From positions 7,078,001 to 7,142,000 of the forward strand of contig OX326958.1 of assembly GCA_946800325.1 (NCBI GenBank): a stretch of DNA of 64,000 nucleotides, given 5' to 3'. The position numbers and the translations under genes are program-made. The notes under the pieces are model-generated. The model was not told where the DNA came from, ran no database searches, and saw only the letters and a program-made list of their open reading frames with translations. This DNA comes from Luzula sylvatica (Eukaryota > Streptophyta > Magnoliopsida > Poales > Juncaceae). Shown in pieces: positions 1 through 13,200 of this stretch; position 1 is the stretch's first letter, and every line of letters starts with the position of its first letter.

Positions 1-3000
1 AAGAAAACCACGAACTAATTTTCTTTTTTTGAAGAAAACCACAAACTAATTTTCTTTTTTTGAAGAAAACCACAGCTAATTTTTCTTTTTTTGAAGAAAA
101 CCACAAAGTAATTTATTTTTTTTGAAGAAAGCCACAAACTAATTTTATTTTCTTTTTTGAAGAAAAGCACAAACGAATTTTTTTTTTTTGAAGAAAACCA
201 CAAACTAATTTTTTTTTCTGGTTTTCTTCAAAAAACCACAAATTAATTTTTCTTTTTTTGAAGAAAACCACAGACTAATTTTCTTTTTTTGAAGAAAACC
301 ACAAACTAATTTTCTTTTTTTGAAGAAAACCACACACTAATTTTCTTTTTTTGAAACAAACTAATTTTCTTTTTTTGAAGAAAACCACAAACTAATTTTT
401 CTTAGTATGAAGAAAACCACAAACTAAATTTTTTTTTTTTGAAGAAAACCACAAACTAATTTTTCTTTTTTTGAAGAAACCACAAACTAATTTTCTTTTT
501 TTTGGAGAAAACCACAAAGTAATTTTCTTTTTTTGAAGAAAACCACAACTAATTTTTCTTTTTTTGAAGAAAACCACAAACTAATTTATTTATTTTGAAG
601 AAAACCACAAACTAATTTTAATGTTTTTTTTTTTTTGAAGAAACCACAAACTAATTTTATTTTTTTTAAGAAAACCACGAACTAATTTTCTTTTTTTGAA
701 GAAAACCACAAACTAATTTTCTTTTTTTGAAGAAAACCACAACTAATTTTTCTTTTTTTTGAAGAAAACCACAAACTAATTTATTTTTTTTGAAGAAAAC
801 CACAAACTAATTTTCTTTTTCTTTTTTGAAGAAAACCACAAACTAATTTTCTTTTTTTGAAGAAACCACAAACTAATTTTATTTTTTTTAAGAAAACCAC
901 AAACTAATTTTCTTTTTTTGAAGAAAACCACACATTAATTTTCTTTTTTTGAAACAAAGTAATTTTCTTTTTTTGAAGAAAACCACGAACTAATTTTTCT
1001 TAGTTTGAAGAAAACAACAAACTAATTTTTTTTTTTTGAAGAAAACCACAAACTAATTTTCTTTTTTTGAAGAAACCGCAAACTAATTTTATTTTTATGA
1101 AGAAAATCACAAACTAATTTTCTTTTTTTGAAGAAAATCACAAACTAATTTTTCTTTTTTTGAAGAAAAACTCAAAATATTTTTTCTTTTTTTGAAGAAA
1201 ACCACAAGCTAATTTTCTTTTTTTGAAGAAAACCACAAAATTATTTTCTTTTTTGGAAGAAAACCACAAACTAATTTTTCTTTTTTTGAAGATTACCACA
1301 AACTAATTTTCTTTTTTTGAAGATAACCACAAACTAATTTATTTTTTTTAAAGAAGACCACAAACTAATTTTCATTTTTTTTTTTTTGAAGAAAACCACA
1401 AACTAATTTTCTTTTTGTGAAGAAAACAACAAACTAATTTTCTTTTTTTTGAAGAAAACCACAAACTATTTTTTTTTTCTGGTTTTCTTCAAAAAACCAC
1501 AAACTAATTTTCTTTTTTTGAAGAAAACCACAAACTAATTTTCTTTTTTTAAAAAAACCACACACTAATTTTTTTTTTTTTGAAACAAACTAATTTTCTT
1601 TTTTTGAAGAAAACCACAAACTAATTTTTGTTTGTTTGAAGAAAACCACAAACTGATTTTCTTTTTTTGAAGAAAACCACAAACTTATTTTCTTTTTTTG
1701 AAAAAACCACAAACTAATTTTATTTTTTTTAAGAAAACCACGAACTAATTTTCTTTTTTTGAAGAAAACCACAAACTAATTTTCTTTTTTTGAAGAAAAC
1801 CACAGCTAATTTTTCTTTTTTTGAAGAAAACCACAAAGTAATTTATTTTTTTTGAAGAAAGCCACAAACTAATTTTATTTTCTTTTTTGAAGAAAAGCAC
1901 AAACGAATTTTTTTTTTTTGAAGAAAACCACAAACTAATTTTTTTTTTCTGGTTTTCTTCAAAAAACCACAAATTAATTTTTCTTTTTTTGAAGAAAACC
2001 ACAGACTAATTTTCTTTTTTTGAAGAAAACCACAAACTAATTTTCTTTTTTTGAAGAAAACCACACACTAATTTTCTTTTTTTGAAACAAACTAATTTTC
2101 TTTTTTTGAAGAAAACCACAAACTAATTTTTCTTAGTATGAAGAAAACCACAAACTAAATTTTTTTTTTTTGAAGAAAACCACAAACTAATTTTTCTTTT
2201 TTTGAAGAAACCACAAACTAATTTTCTTTTTTTTGAAGAAAACCACAAAGTAATTTTCTTTTTTTGAAGAAAACCACAACTAATTTTTCTTTTTTTGAAG
2301 AAAACCACAAACTAATTTATTTATTTTGAAGAAAACCACAAACTAATTTTAATGTTTTTTTTTTTTTGAAGAAACCACAAACTAATTTTATTTTTTTTAA
2401 GAAAACCACGAACTAATTTTCTTTTTTTGAAGAAAACCACAAACTAATTTTCTTTTTTTGAAGAAAACCACAACTAATTTTTCTTTTTTTTGAAGAAAAC
2501 CACAAACTAATTTATTTTTTTTGAAGAAAACCACAAACTAATTTTCTTTTTCTTTTTTGAACAAAACCACAAACTAATTTTCTTTTTTTGAAGAAACCAC
2601 AAACTAATTTTATTTTTTTTAAGAAAACCACAAACTAATTTTCTTTTTTTGAAGAAAACCACACATTAATTTTCTTTTTTTGAAACAAAGTAATTTTCTT
2701 TTTTTGAAGAAAACCACGAACTAATTTTTCTTAGTTTGAAGAAAACAACAAACTAATTATTTTTTTTTGAAGAAAACCACAAACTAATTTTCTTTTTTTG
2801 AAGAAACCGCAAACTAATTTTATTTTTATGAAGAAAATCACAAACTAATTTTCTTTTTTTGAAGAAAATCACAAACTAATTTTTCTTTTTTTGAAGAAAA
2901 ACTCAAAATATTTTTTCTTTTTTTGAAGAAAACCACAAGCTAATTTTCTTTTTTTGAAGAAAACCACAAAATTATTTTCTTTTTTGGAAGAAAACCACAA

Positions 3001-6000
3001 ACTAATTTTTCTTTTTTTGAAGATTACCACAAACTAATTTTCTTTTTTTGAAGATAACCACAAACTAATTTATTTTTTTTAAAGAAGACCACAAACTAAT
3101 TTTCATTTTTTTTTTTTTGAAGAAAACCACAAACTAATTTTCTTTTTGTGAAGAAAACAACAAACTAATTTTCTTTTTTTTGAAGAAAACCACAAACTAT
3201 TTTTTTTTTCTGGTTTTCTTCAAAAAACCACAAACTAATTTTCTTTTTTTGAAGAAAACCACAAACTAATTTTCTTTTTTTAAAAAAACCACACACTAAA
3301 TTTTTTTTTTTTGAAACAAACTAATTTTCTTTTTTTGAAGAAAACCACAAACTAATTTTTGTTTGTTTGAAGAAAACCACAAACTGATTTTCTTTTTTTG
3401 AAGAAAACCACAAACTTATTTTCTTTTTTTGAAAAAACCACAAACTAATTTTATTTTTTTTAAGAAAACCACGAACTAATTTTCTTTTTTTGAAGAAAAC
3501 CACAAACTAATTTTCTTTTTTTGAAGAAAACCACAGCTAATTTTTCTTTTTTTGAAGAAAACCACAAAGTAATTTATTTTTTTTGAAGAAAGCCACAAAC
3601 TAATTTTATTTTCTTTTTTGAAGAAAAGCACAAACGAATTTTTTTTTTTTGAAGAAAACCACAAACTAATTTTTTTTTCTGGTTTTCTTCAAAAAACCAC
3701 AAATTAATTTTTCTTTTTTTGAAGAAAACCACAGACTAATTTTCTTTTTTTGAAGAAAACCACAAACTAATTTTCTTTTTTTGAAGAAAACCACACACTA
3801 ATTTTCTTTTTTTGAAACAAACTAATTTTTTTTTTTGAAGAAAACCACAAACTAATTTTTCTTAGTATGAAGAAAACCACAAACTAAATTTTTTTTTTTT
3901 GAAGAAAACCACAAACTAATTTTTCTTTTTTTGAAGAAACCACAAACTAATTTTCTTTTTTTTGAAGAAAACCACAAAGTAATTTTCTTTTTTTGAAGAA
4001 AACCACAACTAATTTTTCTTTTTTTGAAGAAAACCACAAACTAATTTATTTATTTTGAAGAAAACCACAAACTAATTTTAATGTTTTTTTTTTTTGAAGA
4101 AACCACAAACTAATTTTATTTTTTTTAAGAAAACCACGAACTAATTTTCTTTTTTTGAAGAAAACCACAAACTAATTTTCTTTTTTTGAAGAAAACCACA
4201 ACTAATTTTTCTTTTTTTTGAAGAAAACCACAAACTAATTTATTTTTTTTGAAGAAAACCACAAACTAATTTTCTTTTTCTTTTTTGAAGAAAACCACAA
4301 ACTAATTTTCTTTTTTTGAAGAAACCACAAACTAATTTTATTTTTTTTAAGAAAACCACAAACTAATTTTCTTTTTTTGAAGAAAACCACACATTAATTT
4401 TCTTTTTTTGAAACAAAGTAATTTTCTTTTTTTGAAGAAAACCACGAACTAATTTTTCTTAGTTTGAAGAAAACAACAAACTAATTATTTTTTTTTGAAG
4501 AAAACCACAAACTAATTTTCTTTTTTTGAAGAAACCGCAAACTAATTTTATTTTTATGAAGAAAATCACAAACTAATTTTCTTTTTTTGAAGAAAATCAC
4601 AAACTAATTTTTCTTTTTTTGAAGAAAAACTCAAAATATTTTTTCTTTTTTTGAAGAAAACCACAAGCTAATTTTCTTTTTTTGAAGAAAACCACAAAAT
4701 TATTTTCTTTTTTGGAAGAAAACCACAAACTAATTTTTCTTTTTTTGAAGATTACCACAAACTAATTTTCTTTTTTTGAAGATAACCACAAACTAATTTA
4801 TTTTTTTTAAAGAAGACCACAAACTAATTTTCATTTTTTTTTTTTTGAAGAAAACCACAAACTAATTTTCTTTTTGTGAAGAAAACAACAAACTAATTTT
4901 CTTTTTTTTGAAGAAAACCACAAACTATTTTTTTTTTCTGGTTTTCTTCAAAAAACCACAAACTAATTTTCTTTTTTTGAAGAAAACCACAAACTAATTT
5001 TCTTTTTTTAAAAAAACCACACACTAATTTTTTTTTTTTTGAAACAAACTAATTTTCTTTTTTTGAAGAAAACCACAAACTAATTTTTGTTTGTTTGAAG
5101 AAAACCACAAACTGATTTTCTTTTTTTGAAGAAAACCACAAACTTATTTTCTTTTTTTGAAAAAACCACAAACTAATTTTATTTTTTTTAAGAAAACCAC
5201 GAACTAATTTTCTTTTTTTGAAGAAAACCACAAACTAATTTTCTTTTTTTGAAGAAAACCACAGCTAATTTTTCTTTTTTTGAAGAAAACCACAAAGTAA
5301 TTTATTTTTTTTGAAGAAAGCCACAAACTAATTTTATTTTCTTTTTTGAAGAAAAGCACAAACGAATTTTTTTTTTTTGAAGAAAACCACAAACTAATTT
5401 TTTTTTTCTGGTTTTCTTCAAAAAACCACAAATTAATTTTTCTTTTTTTGAAGAAAACCACAGACTAATTTTCTTTTTTTGAAGAAAACCACAAACTAAT
5501 TTTCTTTTTTTGAAGAAAACCACACACTAATTTTCTTTTTTTGAAACAAACTAATTTTTTTTTTTGAAGAAAACCACAAACTAATTTTTCTTAGTATGAA
5601 GAAAACCACAAACTAAATTTTTTTTTTTTGAAGAAAACCACAAACTAATTTTTCTTTTTTTGAAGAAACCACAAACTAATTTTCTTTTTTTTGAAGAAAA
5701 CCACAAAGTAATTTTCTTTTTTTGAAGAAAACCACAACTAATTTTTCTTTTTTTGAAGAAAACCACAAACTAATTTATTTATTTTGAAGAAAACCACAAA
5801 CTAATTTTAATGTTTTTTTTTTTTGAAGAAACCACAAACTAATTTTATTTTTTTTAAGAAAACCACGAACTAATTTTCTTTTTTTGAAGAAAACCACAAA
5901 CTAATTTTCTTTTTTTGAAGAAAACCACAACTAATTTTTCTTTTTTTTGAAGAAAACCACAAACTAATTTTTTTTTTTTGAAGAAAACCACAAACTAATG

Positions 6001-6528
6001 TTCTTTTTCTTTTTTGAAGAAAACCACAAACTAATTTTCTTTTTTGGAAGAAACCACAAACTAATTTTATTTTTTTTAAGAAAACCACAAACTAATTTTC
6101 TTTTTTTGAAGAAAACCACACATTAATTTTCTTTTTTTGAAACAAAGTAATTTTCTTTTTTTGAAGAAAACCACGAACTAATTTTTCTTAGTTTGAAGAA
6201 AACAACAAACTAATTTTTTTTTTTTGAAGAAAACCACAAACTAATTTTCTTTTTTTGAAGAAACCGCAAACTAATTTTATTTTTATGAAGAAAATCACAA
6301 ACTAATTTTCTTTTTTTGAAGAAAATCACAAACTAATTTTTCTTTTTTTGAAGAAAAACTCAAAATATTTTTTCTTTTTTTGAAGAAAACCACAAGCTAA
6401 TTTTCTTTTTTTGAAGAAAACCACAAAATTATTTTCTTTTTTGGAAGAAAACCACAAACTAATTTTTCTTTTTTTGAAGATTACCACAAACTAATTTTCT
6501 TTTTTTGAAGATAACCACAAACTAATTT
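1..6528. repeat. Higher-order repeat block A, period ~1.73 kb
   Basis: The ordered series of variant monomers recurs as a block. The landmark AAGAAAACCACGAACTAA starts at 1, 1731, 3462 and 5190, giving periods of 1730, 1731 and 1728 bp. Copies 1-3 are complete and copy 4 stops matching near 6528. Copies are nearly identical, differing by scattered single bases and T-run lengths. The left edge falls within the array, so more copies may lie outside. Confidence 0.92.
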
Positions 6529-6879
6529 TCTTTTTGTGAAGAAAAACACAAACTTATTTTCTTTTTTTGAAGAAAAGCACAAACTAATTTTCTTTTTATG
6601 AAGAAAACCACAAACTAATTTTCTTTTTTTGAAGAAAATCACAAACTAATTTATTTTTTTTCAAAGAAAACCACAAACTAATTTTCTTTTTTTGAAGAAA
6701 ATCACAAACTAATTTTATTTTTTTGAAGAAAACCACAACTAATATTTCTTTTTTTGAAGAAGACCACAGACAAATTTATTTATTTTGAACAAAACCACAA
6801 ACTAATTTTCTTTTTGTTTTTGAAGAAAACCACAAACTAATTTTTCTTTTTTTGAAGAAAACCACAAACTTATTTTTCT

Positions 6880-9800
6880 TAGTTTGGAGAAGACCACAAA
6901 CTAATTTTTTTTTTTTTTGAAGAAAACAACAAACTAATTTTCTTTTTTTGAAGAAACCACAAACTAATTTTATTTTTTTGAAGAAAACCACAAACTAATT
7001 TTCTTTTTTTGAAGAAAACCACAAACTAATTTTTCTTTTTTTGAAAAAAACCACAAACTAATTGTCTTTTTTTGAAGAAAACCACAAACTAATTTTCTTT
7101 TTTTTGTGGTTTTCTTCAAAAAACCACAAACTAATTTTCTTTTTTTGAAGAAAACGACAAACTAATTTTTCTTTTTTTGAAGAAAACCACAAACAAATTT
7201 TCTTTTTTTCAAGAAAACAACAAAATAATTTTCTTCATTTTGAAGAAAACCACAAGCTAATTTTCTTTTTTCGAACAAAACCACAAACTAATTTTCTATT
7301 TTTGAAGAAAACCACAAATTAATTTCCTTTTTTTGGACCAAACTAATTTTCTTTTTTTTGTGGAAGCCACAAACTAATTTTCGTTTTTTGTGGTTTTCTT
7401 CAAAAAACCACAAACTAATTTTCTTTTTTTGAAGAAACACACAAACTAATTTTCTATTTTTGAAGAAAACCACAAACTAATTTTCTTTTTTTGAAGAAAA
7501 CCACAAAATAATTTTCTATTTTTTAAGAAAACCACAAACTAATTTTCTTTTTTTGGAACAAACTAATTTTCTTTTTTTTGTGGAAGCCACAAACTAATTT
7601 TCTTTTTTTGAAGAAATCCATAAACTAATTTTATATTTTTGAAGAAAACCACAAATTAATTTTCTTTTTTTGAAGAAAACCACAAACTAATTTTCTTTTT
7701 TTGAAGAAAACCACAAACTTATATTTTTTTGAAGAAAACCACAAACTAATTTTTCTTTTTTTGAAGAAAACCACAAACTAATTTTCTTTTTTTGAAGAAA
7801 ACCACAAACTAATTTTCTTTTTTTGATGAAAACCACAACTAATTTTTCTTTTTTTGAAGAAAACCACAAAGTAATTTATTTTTTTTGAAGAAAGCCACAA
7901 ACTAATTTTCTTTTCTTTTTTGAAGAAAACCACAAACTAATTTTCTTTTTTTGAAGAAAACCACAAACTAATTTTTTTTTTCTGGTTTTCTTCAAAAAAC
8001 CACAAATTAATTTTTCTTTTTTTGAAGAAAACCACAGACTAATTTTCTTTTTTTGAAGAAAACCACACACTAATTTTCTTTTTTTGAAACAAACTAATTT
8101 TCTTTTTTTGAAGAAAACCACAAACTAATTTTTCTTAGTTTGAAGAAAACCACAAACTAATTTTCTTTTTTTGAAGAAAACCACAAACTAATTTTCTTTT
8201 TTTGAAGAAACCACAAACTAATTTTATTTTTTTGAAGAAAACCACAAACTAATTTTCTTTTTTTGAAGAAAACCACACACTAATTATCTTTTTTTGAAAC
8301 AAACTAATTTTCTTTTTTAGAAGAAAACCACGAACTAATTTTTCTTAGTTTGGAGAAGACCACAAACTAATTTTTTTTTTTTTGAAGAAAACAACATACT
8401 AATTTTCTTTTTTTGAAGAAACCACAAACTAATTTTATTTTTTTGAAGAAAACCACAAACTAATTTTCTTTTTTTGAAGAAAACCACAAACTAATTTTTC
8501 TTTTTTTGAAAAAAACCACAAACTAATTGTCTTTTTTTGAAGAAAACCACAAACTAATTTTCTTTTTTTTGTGGTTTTCTTCAAAAAACCACAAACTAAT
8601 TTTCTTTTTTTGAAGAAAACGACAAACTAATTTTTCTTTTTTTGAAGAAAACCACAAACAAATTTTCTTTTTTTCAAGAAAACAACAAAATAATTTTCTT
8701 CATTTTGAAGAAAACCACAAGCTAATTTTCTTTTTTCGAAGAAAACCACAAACTAATTTTCTATTTTTGAAGAAAACAACAAATTAATTTCCTTTTTTTG
8801 GACCAAACTAATTTTCTTTTTTTTGTGGAAGCCACAAACTAATTTTCGTTTTTTGTGGTTTTCTTCAAAAAACCACAAACTAATTTTCTTTTTTTGAAGA
8901 AACACACAAACTAATTTTCTATTTTTGAAGAAAACCACAAACTAATTTTCTTTTTTTGAAGAAAACCACAAAATAATTTTCTATTTTTTAAGAAAACCAC
9001 AAACTAATTTTCTTTTTTTGGAACAAACTAATTTTCTTTTTTTTGTGGAAGCCACAAACTAATTTTCTTTTTTTGAAGAAATCCATAAACTAATTTTATA
9101 TTTTTGAAGAAAACCACAAATTAATTTTCTTTTTTTGAAGAAAACCACAAACTAATTTTCTTTTTTTGAAGAAAACCACAAACTTATATTTTTTTGAAGA
9201 AAACCACAAACTAATTTTTCTTTTTTTGAAGAAAACCACAAACTAATTTTCTTTTTTTGAAGAAAACCACAAACTAATTTTCTTTTTTTGATGAAAACCA
9301 CAACTAATTTTTCTTTTTTTGAAGAAAACCACAAAGTAATTTATTTTTTTTGAAGAAAGCCACAAACTAATTTTCTTTTCTTTTTTGAAGAAAACCACAA
9401 ACTAATTTTCTTTTTTTGAAGAAAACAACAAACTAATTTTTTTTTTCTGGTTTTCTTCAAAAAACCACAAATTAATTTTTCTTTTTTTGAAGAAAACCAC
9501 AGACTAATTTTCTTTTTTTGAAGAAAACCACACACTAATTTTCTTTTTTTGAAACAAACTAATTTTCTTTTTTTGAAGAAAACCACAAACTAATTTTTCT
9601 TAGTTTGAAGAAAACCACAAACTAATTTTCTTTTTTTGAAGAAAACCACAAACTAATTTTCTTTTTTTGAAGAAACCACAAACTAATTTTATTTTTTTGA
9701 AGAAAACCACAAACTAATTTTCTTTTTTTGAAGAAAACCACACACTAATTATCTTTTTTTGAAACAAACTAATTTTCTTTTTTAGAAGAAAACCACGAAC

Positions 9801-10260
9801 TAATTTTTCTTAGTTTGGAGAAGACCACAAACTAATTTTTTTTTTTTTGAAGAAAACAACAAACTAATTTTCTTTTTTTGAAGAAACCACAAACTAATTT
9901 TATTTTTTTGAAGAAAACCACAAACTAATTTTCTTTTTTTGAAGAAAACCACAAACTAATTTTTCTTTTTTTGAAAAAAACCACAAACTAATTTTCTTTT
10001 TTTGAAGAAAACCACAAACTAATTTTCTTTTTTTTGTGGTTTTCTTCAAAAAACCACAAACTAATTTTCTTTTTTTGAAGAAAACGACAAACTAATTTTT
10101 CTTTTTTTGAAGAAAACCACAAACAAATTTTCTTTTTTTCAAGAAAACAACAAAATAATTTTCTTTTTTTTTGAAGAAAACCACAAACTAATTTTTCTTT
10201 TTTCGAAGAAAACCACAAACTAATTTTCTATTTTTGAAGAAAACAACAAATTAATTTTCT
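6880..10260. repeat. Higher-order repeat block B, period ~1.465 kb
   Basis: A second, different ordered block. The marker AGTTTGGAGAAGACC occurs at 6881, 8347 and 9813, and other markers (for example AAAACGACAAAC at 7151 and 8616) are also 1465 bp apart. Two copies are complete. The third follows until about 10260 and then jumps to sequence matching ~9073, so it carries an internal deletion. Right of this the array (10.3-16.8 kb) is a mosaic of shorter repeated segments without one clear long period. Confidence 0.88.
7106..7127. repeat. Hairpin in reversed monomer segment (one of many)
   Basis: GTGGTTTT (7106-7113), loop CTTCAA, AAAACCAC (7120-7127) form a perfect 8-bp stem. The same reversed core recurs through the array, for example at 220-229, where GGTTTTCTTC pairs with GAAGAAAACC at 190-199 across a 20-nt loop. 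These are small inversions of the monomer core within an otherwise head-to-tail array. Confidence 0.8.
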
Positions 10261-13200
10261 TTTTTTGGACCAAACTAATTTTCTTTTTTTTGTGGAGGCC
10301 ACAAACTAATTTTCTTTTTGGGTGGTTTTCTTCAAAAAACCACAAACTAATTTTTTTTTTTTGAAGAAATCCATAAACTAATTTTATATTTTTGAAGAAA
10401 ACCACAAACTAATTTTCTTTTTTTGAAGAAAACCACAAACTAATTTTTTTTTTTTTGAAGAAAACCACAAACTAATTTTATTTTTTTGAAGAAAACCACA
10501 AACTTATTTTCTTTTTTTGAAGAAAACCACAAACTAATTTTCTTTTTTTGAAGAAAACCACACACTAATTTTATTTTTTTGAAGAAAACCACAAACTAAT
10601 TTTTTTTTGATGAAAACCACAAACTAATTTTTCTTTTTTTGAAGAAAACCACAGACTAATTTTCTTTTTTTGAAGAAAACCACAAACTAATTTTCTTTTT
10701 TTGAAGAAAACCACTAACTAATTTTATTTTTTTGAAGAAAACCACAAACTAATTTTCTTTTTTTTGAAGAAAACCACAAACTAATTTTCTTTTTTTGAAG
10801 AAAACCACAAAATAAATTTTTTTTTTTGAAGAAAACCACAAACTAATTTTTTTTTTTTAAGAAAACCACAACTAATTTTTCTTTTTTTGAAGAAAACCAC
10901 AAACTAATTTATTTTTTTTGAAGAAAACCAGAAACTAATTTTTTTATTTTGTAAAGAAAACCAAAAACAAATTTTCTTTTTTTGAAGAAAACCACAAACT
11001 AATTTTCTTTTTTTGAAGAAAACCACAAACTAATTTTATTTTTTTGAAGAAAACCACAAACTAATTTTCTTTTTTTTGAAGAAAACCACAAACTAATTTT
11101 CTTTTTTTGAAGAAAACCACAAACTAATTTTCTTTTTTTGAAGAAAACCACAACTAATTTTTCTTTTTTTTAAGAAAACCACAAACTAATTTTATTTTCT
11201 TGAAGAAACCACAAACTAATTTTATTTTTTTGAAGAAAACAACAAACTAATTTTTCTTTTTTTGAAGAAAACCACAAACTAATTTTTCTTTTTTTGAAGA
11301 AAACCACAAACAAATTTTCTTTTTGTTGTGGTTTTCTTCAAAAAACCACAAACTAATTTTTTTTTTTTGAATAAAACGACAAACTAATTTTTCTTTTTTT
11401 GAAGAAAACCACAATATATTTTCTTTTTTTCAATAAAACAACAAAATAATTTTCTTTTTTTTGAAGAAAACCACAAACTAATTTTCTTTTTTTGAAGAAA
11501 ACCACAAAATAAAAATTTTTTTTTTGAAGAAAACCACAAACTAATTTTCTTTTTTTTAAGAAAACCACAACTAATTTTTCTTTTTTTAAAGAAAACCACA
11601 AACTAATTTACTTTTTTTGAAGAAAACCAGAAACTAATTTTTTTATTTTTTAAAGAAAACCACAAACTAATTTTCTTTTTTTGAAGAAAACTACAAACTA
11701 ATTTTCTTTTTTTGAAGAAAACCACAAACTAATTTTATTTTTTTGAAGAAAACCACAAACTAATTTTCTTTTTTTTGAAGAAAACCACAAACTAATTTTC
11801 TTTTTTTGAAGAAAACCACAAAATAATTTTCTTTTTTTGAAGAAAACCACAAACTAATTTTCTTTTTTTGAAGAAAACCACAACTAATTTTTCTTTTTTT
11901 TAAGAAAACCACAAACTATTTTTATTTTCTTGAAGAAACCACAAACTAATTTTATTTTTTTGTAGAAAACCACAAACTAATTTTTCTTTTTTTGAAGAAA
12001 ACCACAAACAAATTTTCATTTTGTTGTGGTTTTCTTCAAAAAACCACAAACTAATTTTCTTTTTTTGAATAAAACGACAAACTAATTTTTCATTTTTTGA
12101 AGAAAACCACAATATATTTTCTTTTTTTCAATAAAACAACAAAATAATTTTCTTTTTTTGAACAAAACCACAAACTAATTTTCTTTTTTTGAAGAAAACC
12201 ACAAACTAATTTCCTTTTTTTGAAGAAAACCACAAACTATTTTTTCTTTGTTTGGAGAAAACCACAAACTAATTTTCTTTTTTTGAAGAAAACCACAAAC
12301 TAATTTTCTTTTTTTGAAGAAAACCACAAACTAATTTTCTTTCTTTGATGAAACCCACAAACTAATTTTCTATTTTTGAAGAAACCCACAAACTAATTTT
12401 CTTTTTTTGAAGAAAACCACAAACTAATTTTTTTTTTTTTGTAGAAAACCACAAACTAATTTTATTTTTTTGAAGAAAACCACAAACTTATTTTCTTTTT
12501 TTGAAGAAAACCACAAACTAATTTTTCTTTTTTTGAAGAAAACCACACACTAATTTTATTTTTTTGAAGAAAACCACAAACTAATTTTTTTTTGAAGAAA
12601 ACCACAAACTAATTTTTCTTTTTTTGAAGAAAACCACAAACTAATTTTTCTTTTTTTGAAGAAAACCACAACTAATTTTTCTTTTTTTTGAAGAAAACCA
12701 CAAACTAATTTATTTTTTTTGAAGAACACCACAAACTAATTTTATTTTTTTGAAGAAAACCACAAACTTATTTTCTTTTTTTGAAGAAAACCACAAACTA
12801 ATTTTCTTTTTTTGAAGAAAACCACACACTAATTTTATTTTTTTAAAGAAAACCACAAACTAATTTTTTTTTGAAGAAAACCACAAACTATTTTTTCTTT
12901 TTTTGAAGAAAACCACAAACTAATTTTTCTTTTTTTGAAGAAAACCACAACTAATTTTTCTTTTTTTTGAAGAAAACCACAAACTAATTTATTTTTTTTG
13001 AAGAAAACCACAAACTAATTTTCTTTTTCTTTTTTGAAGAAAACCACAAACTAATTTTCTTTTTTTGAAGAAAACCACAAACTAATTTCCTTTTTTTGAA
13101 GAAAACCAAAAAATTTTCTGGTTTTCTTCAAAAAACCACAAACTAATTTTCTTTTTTTGAAAAAACCACACACTAATTTTCTTTTTTTGAAACAAACTAA

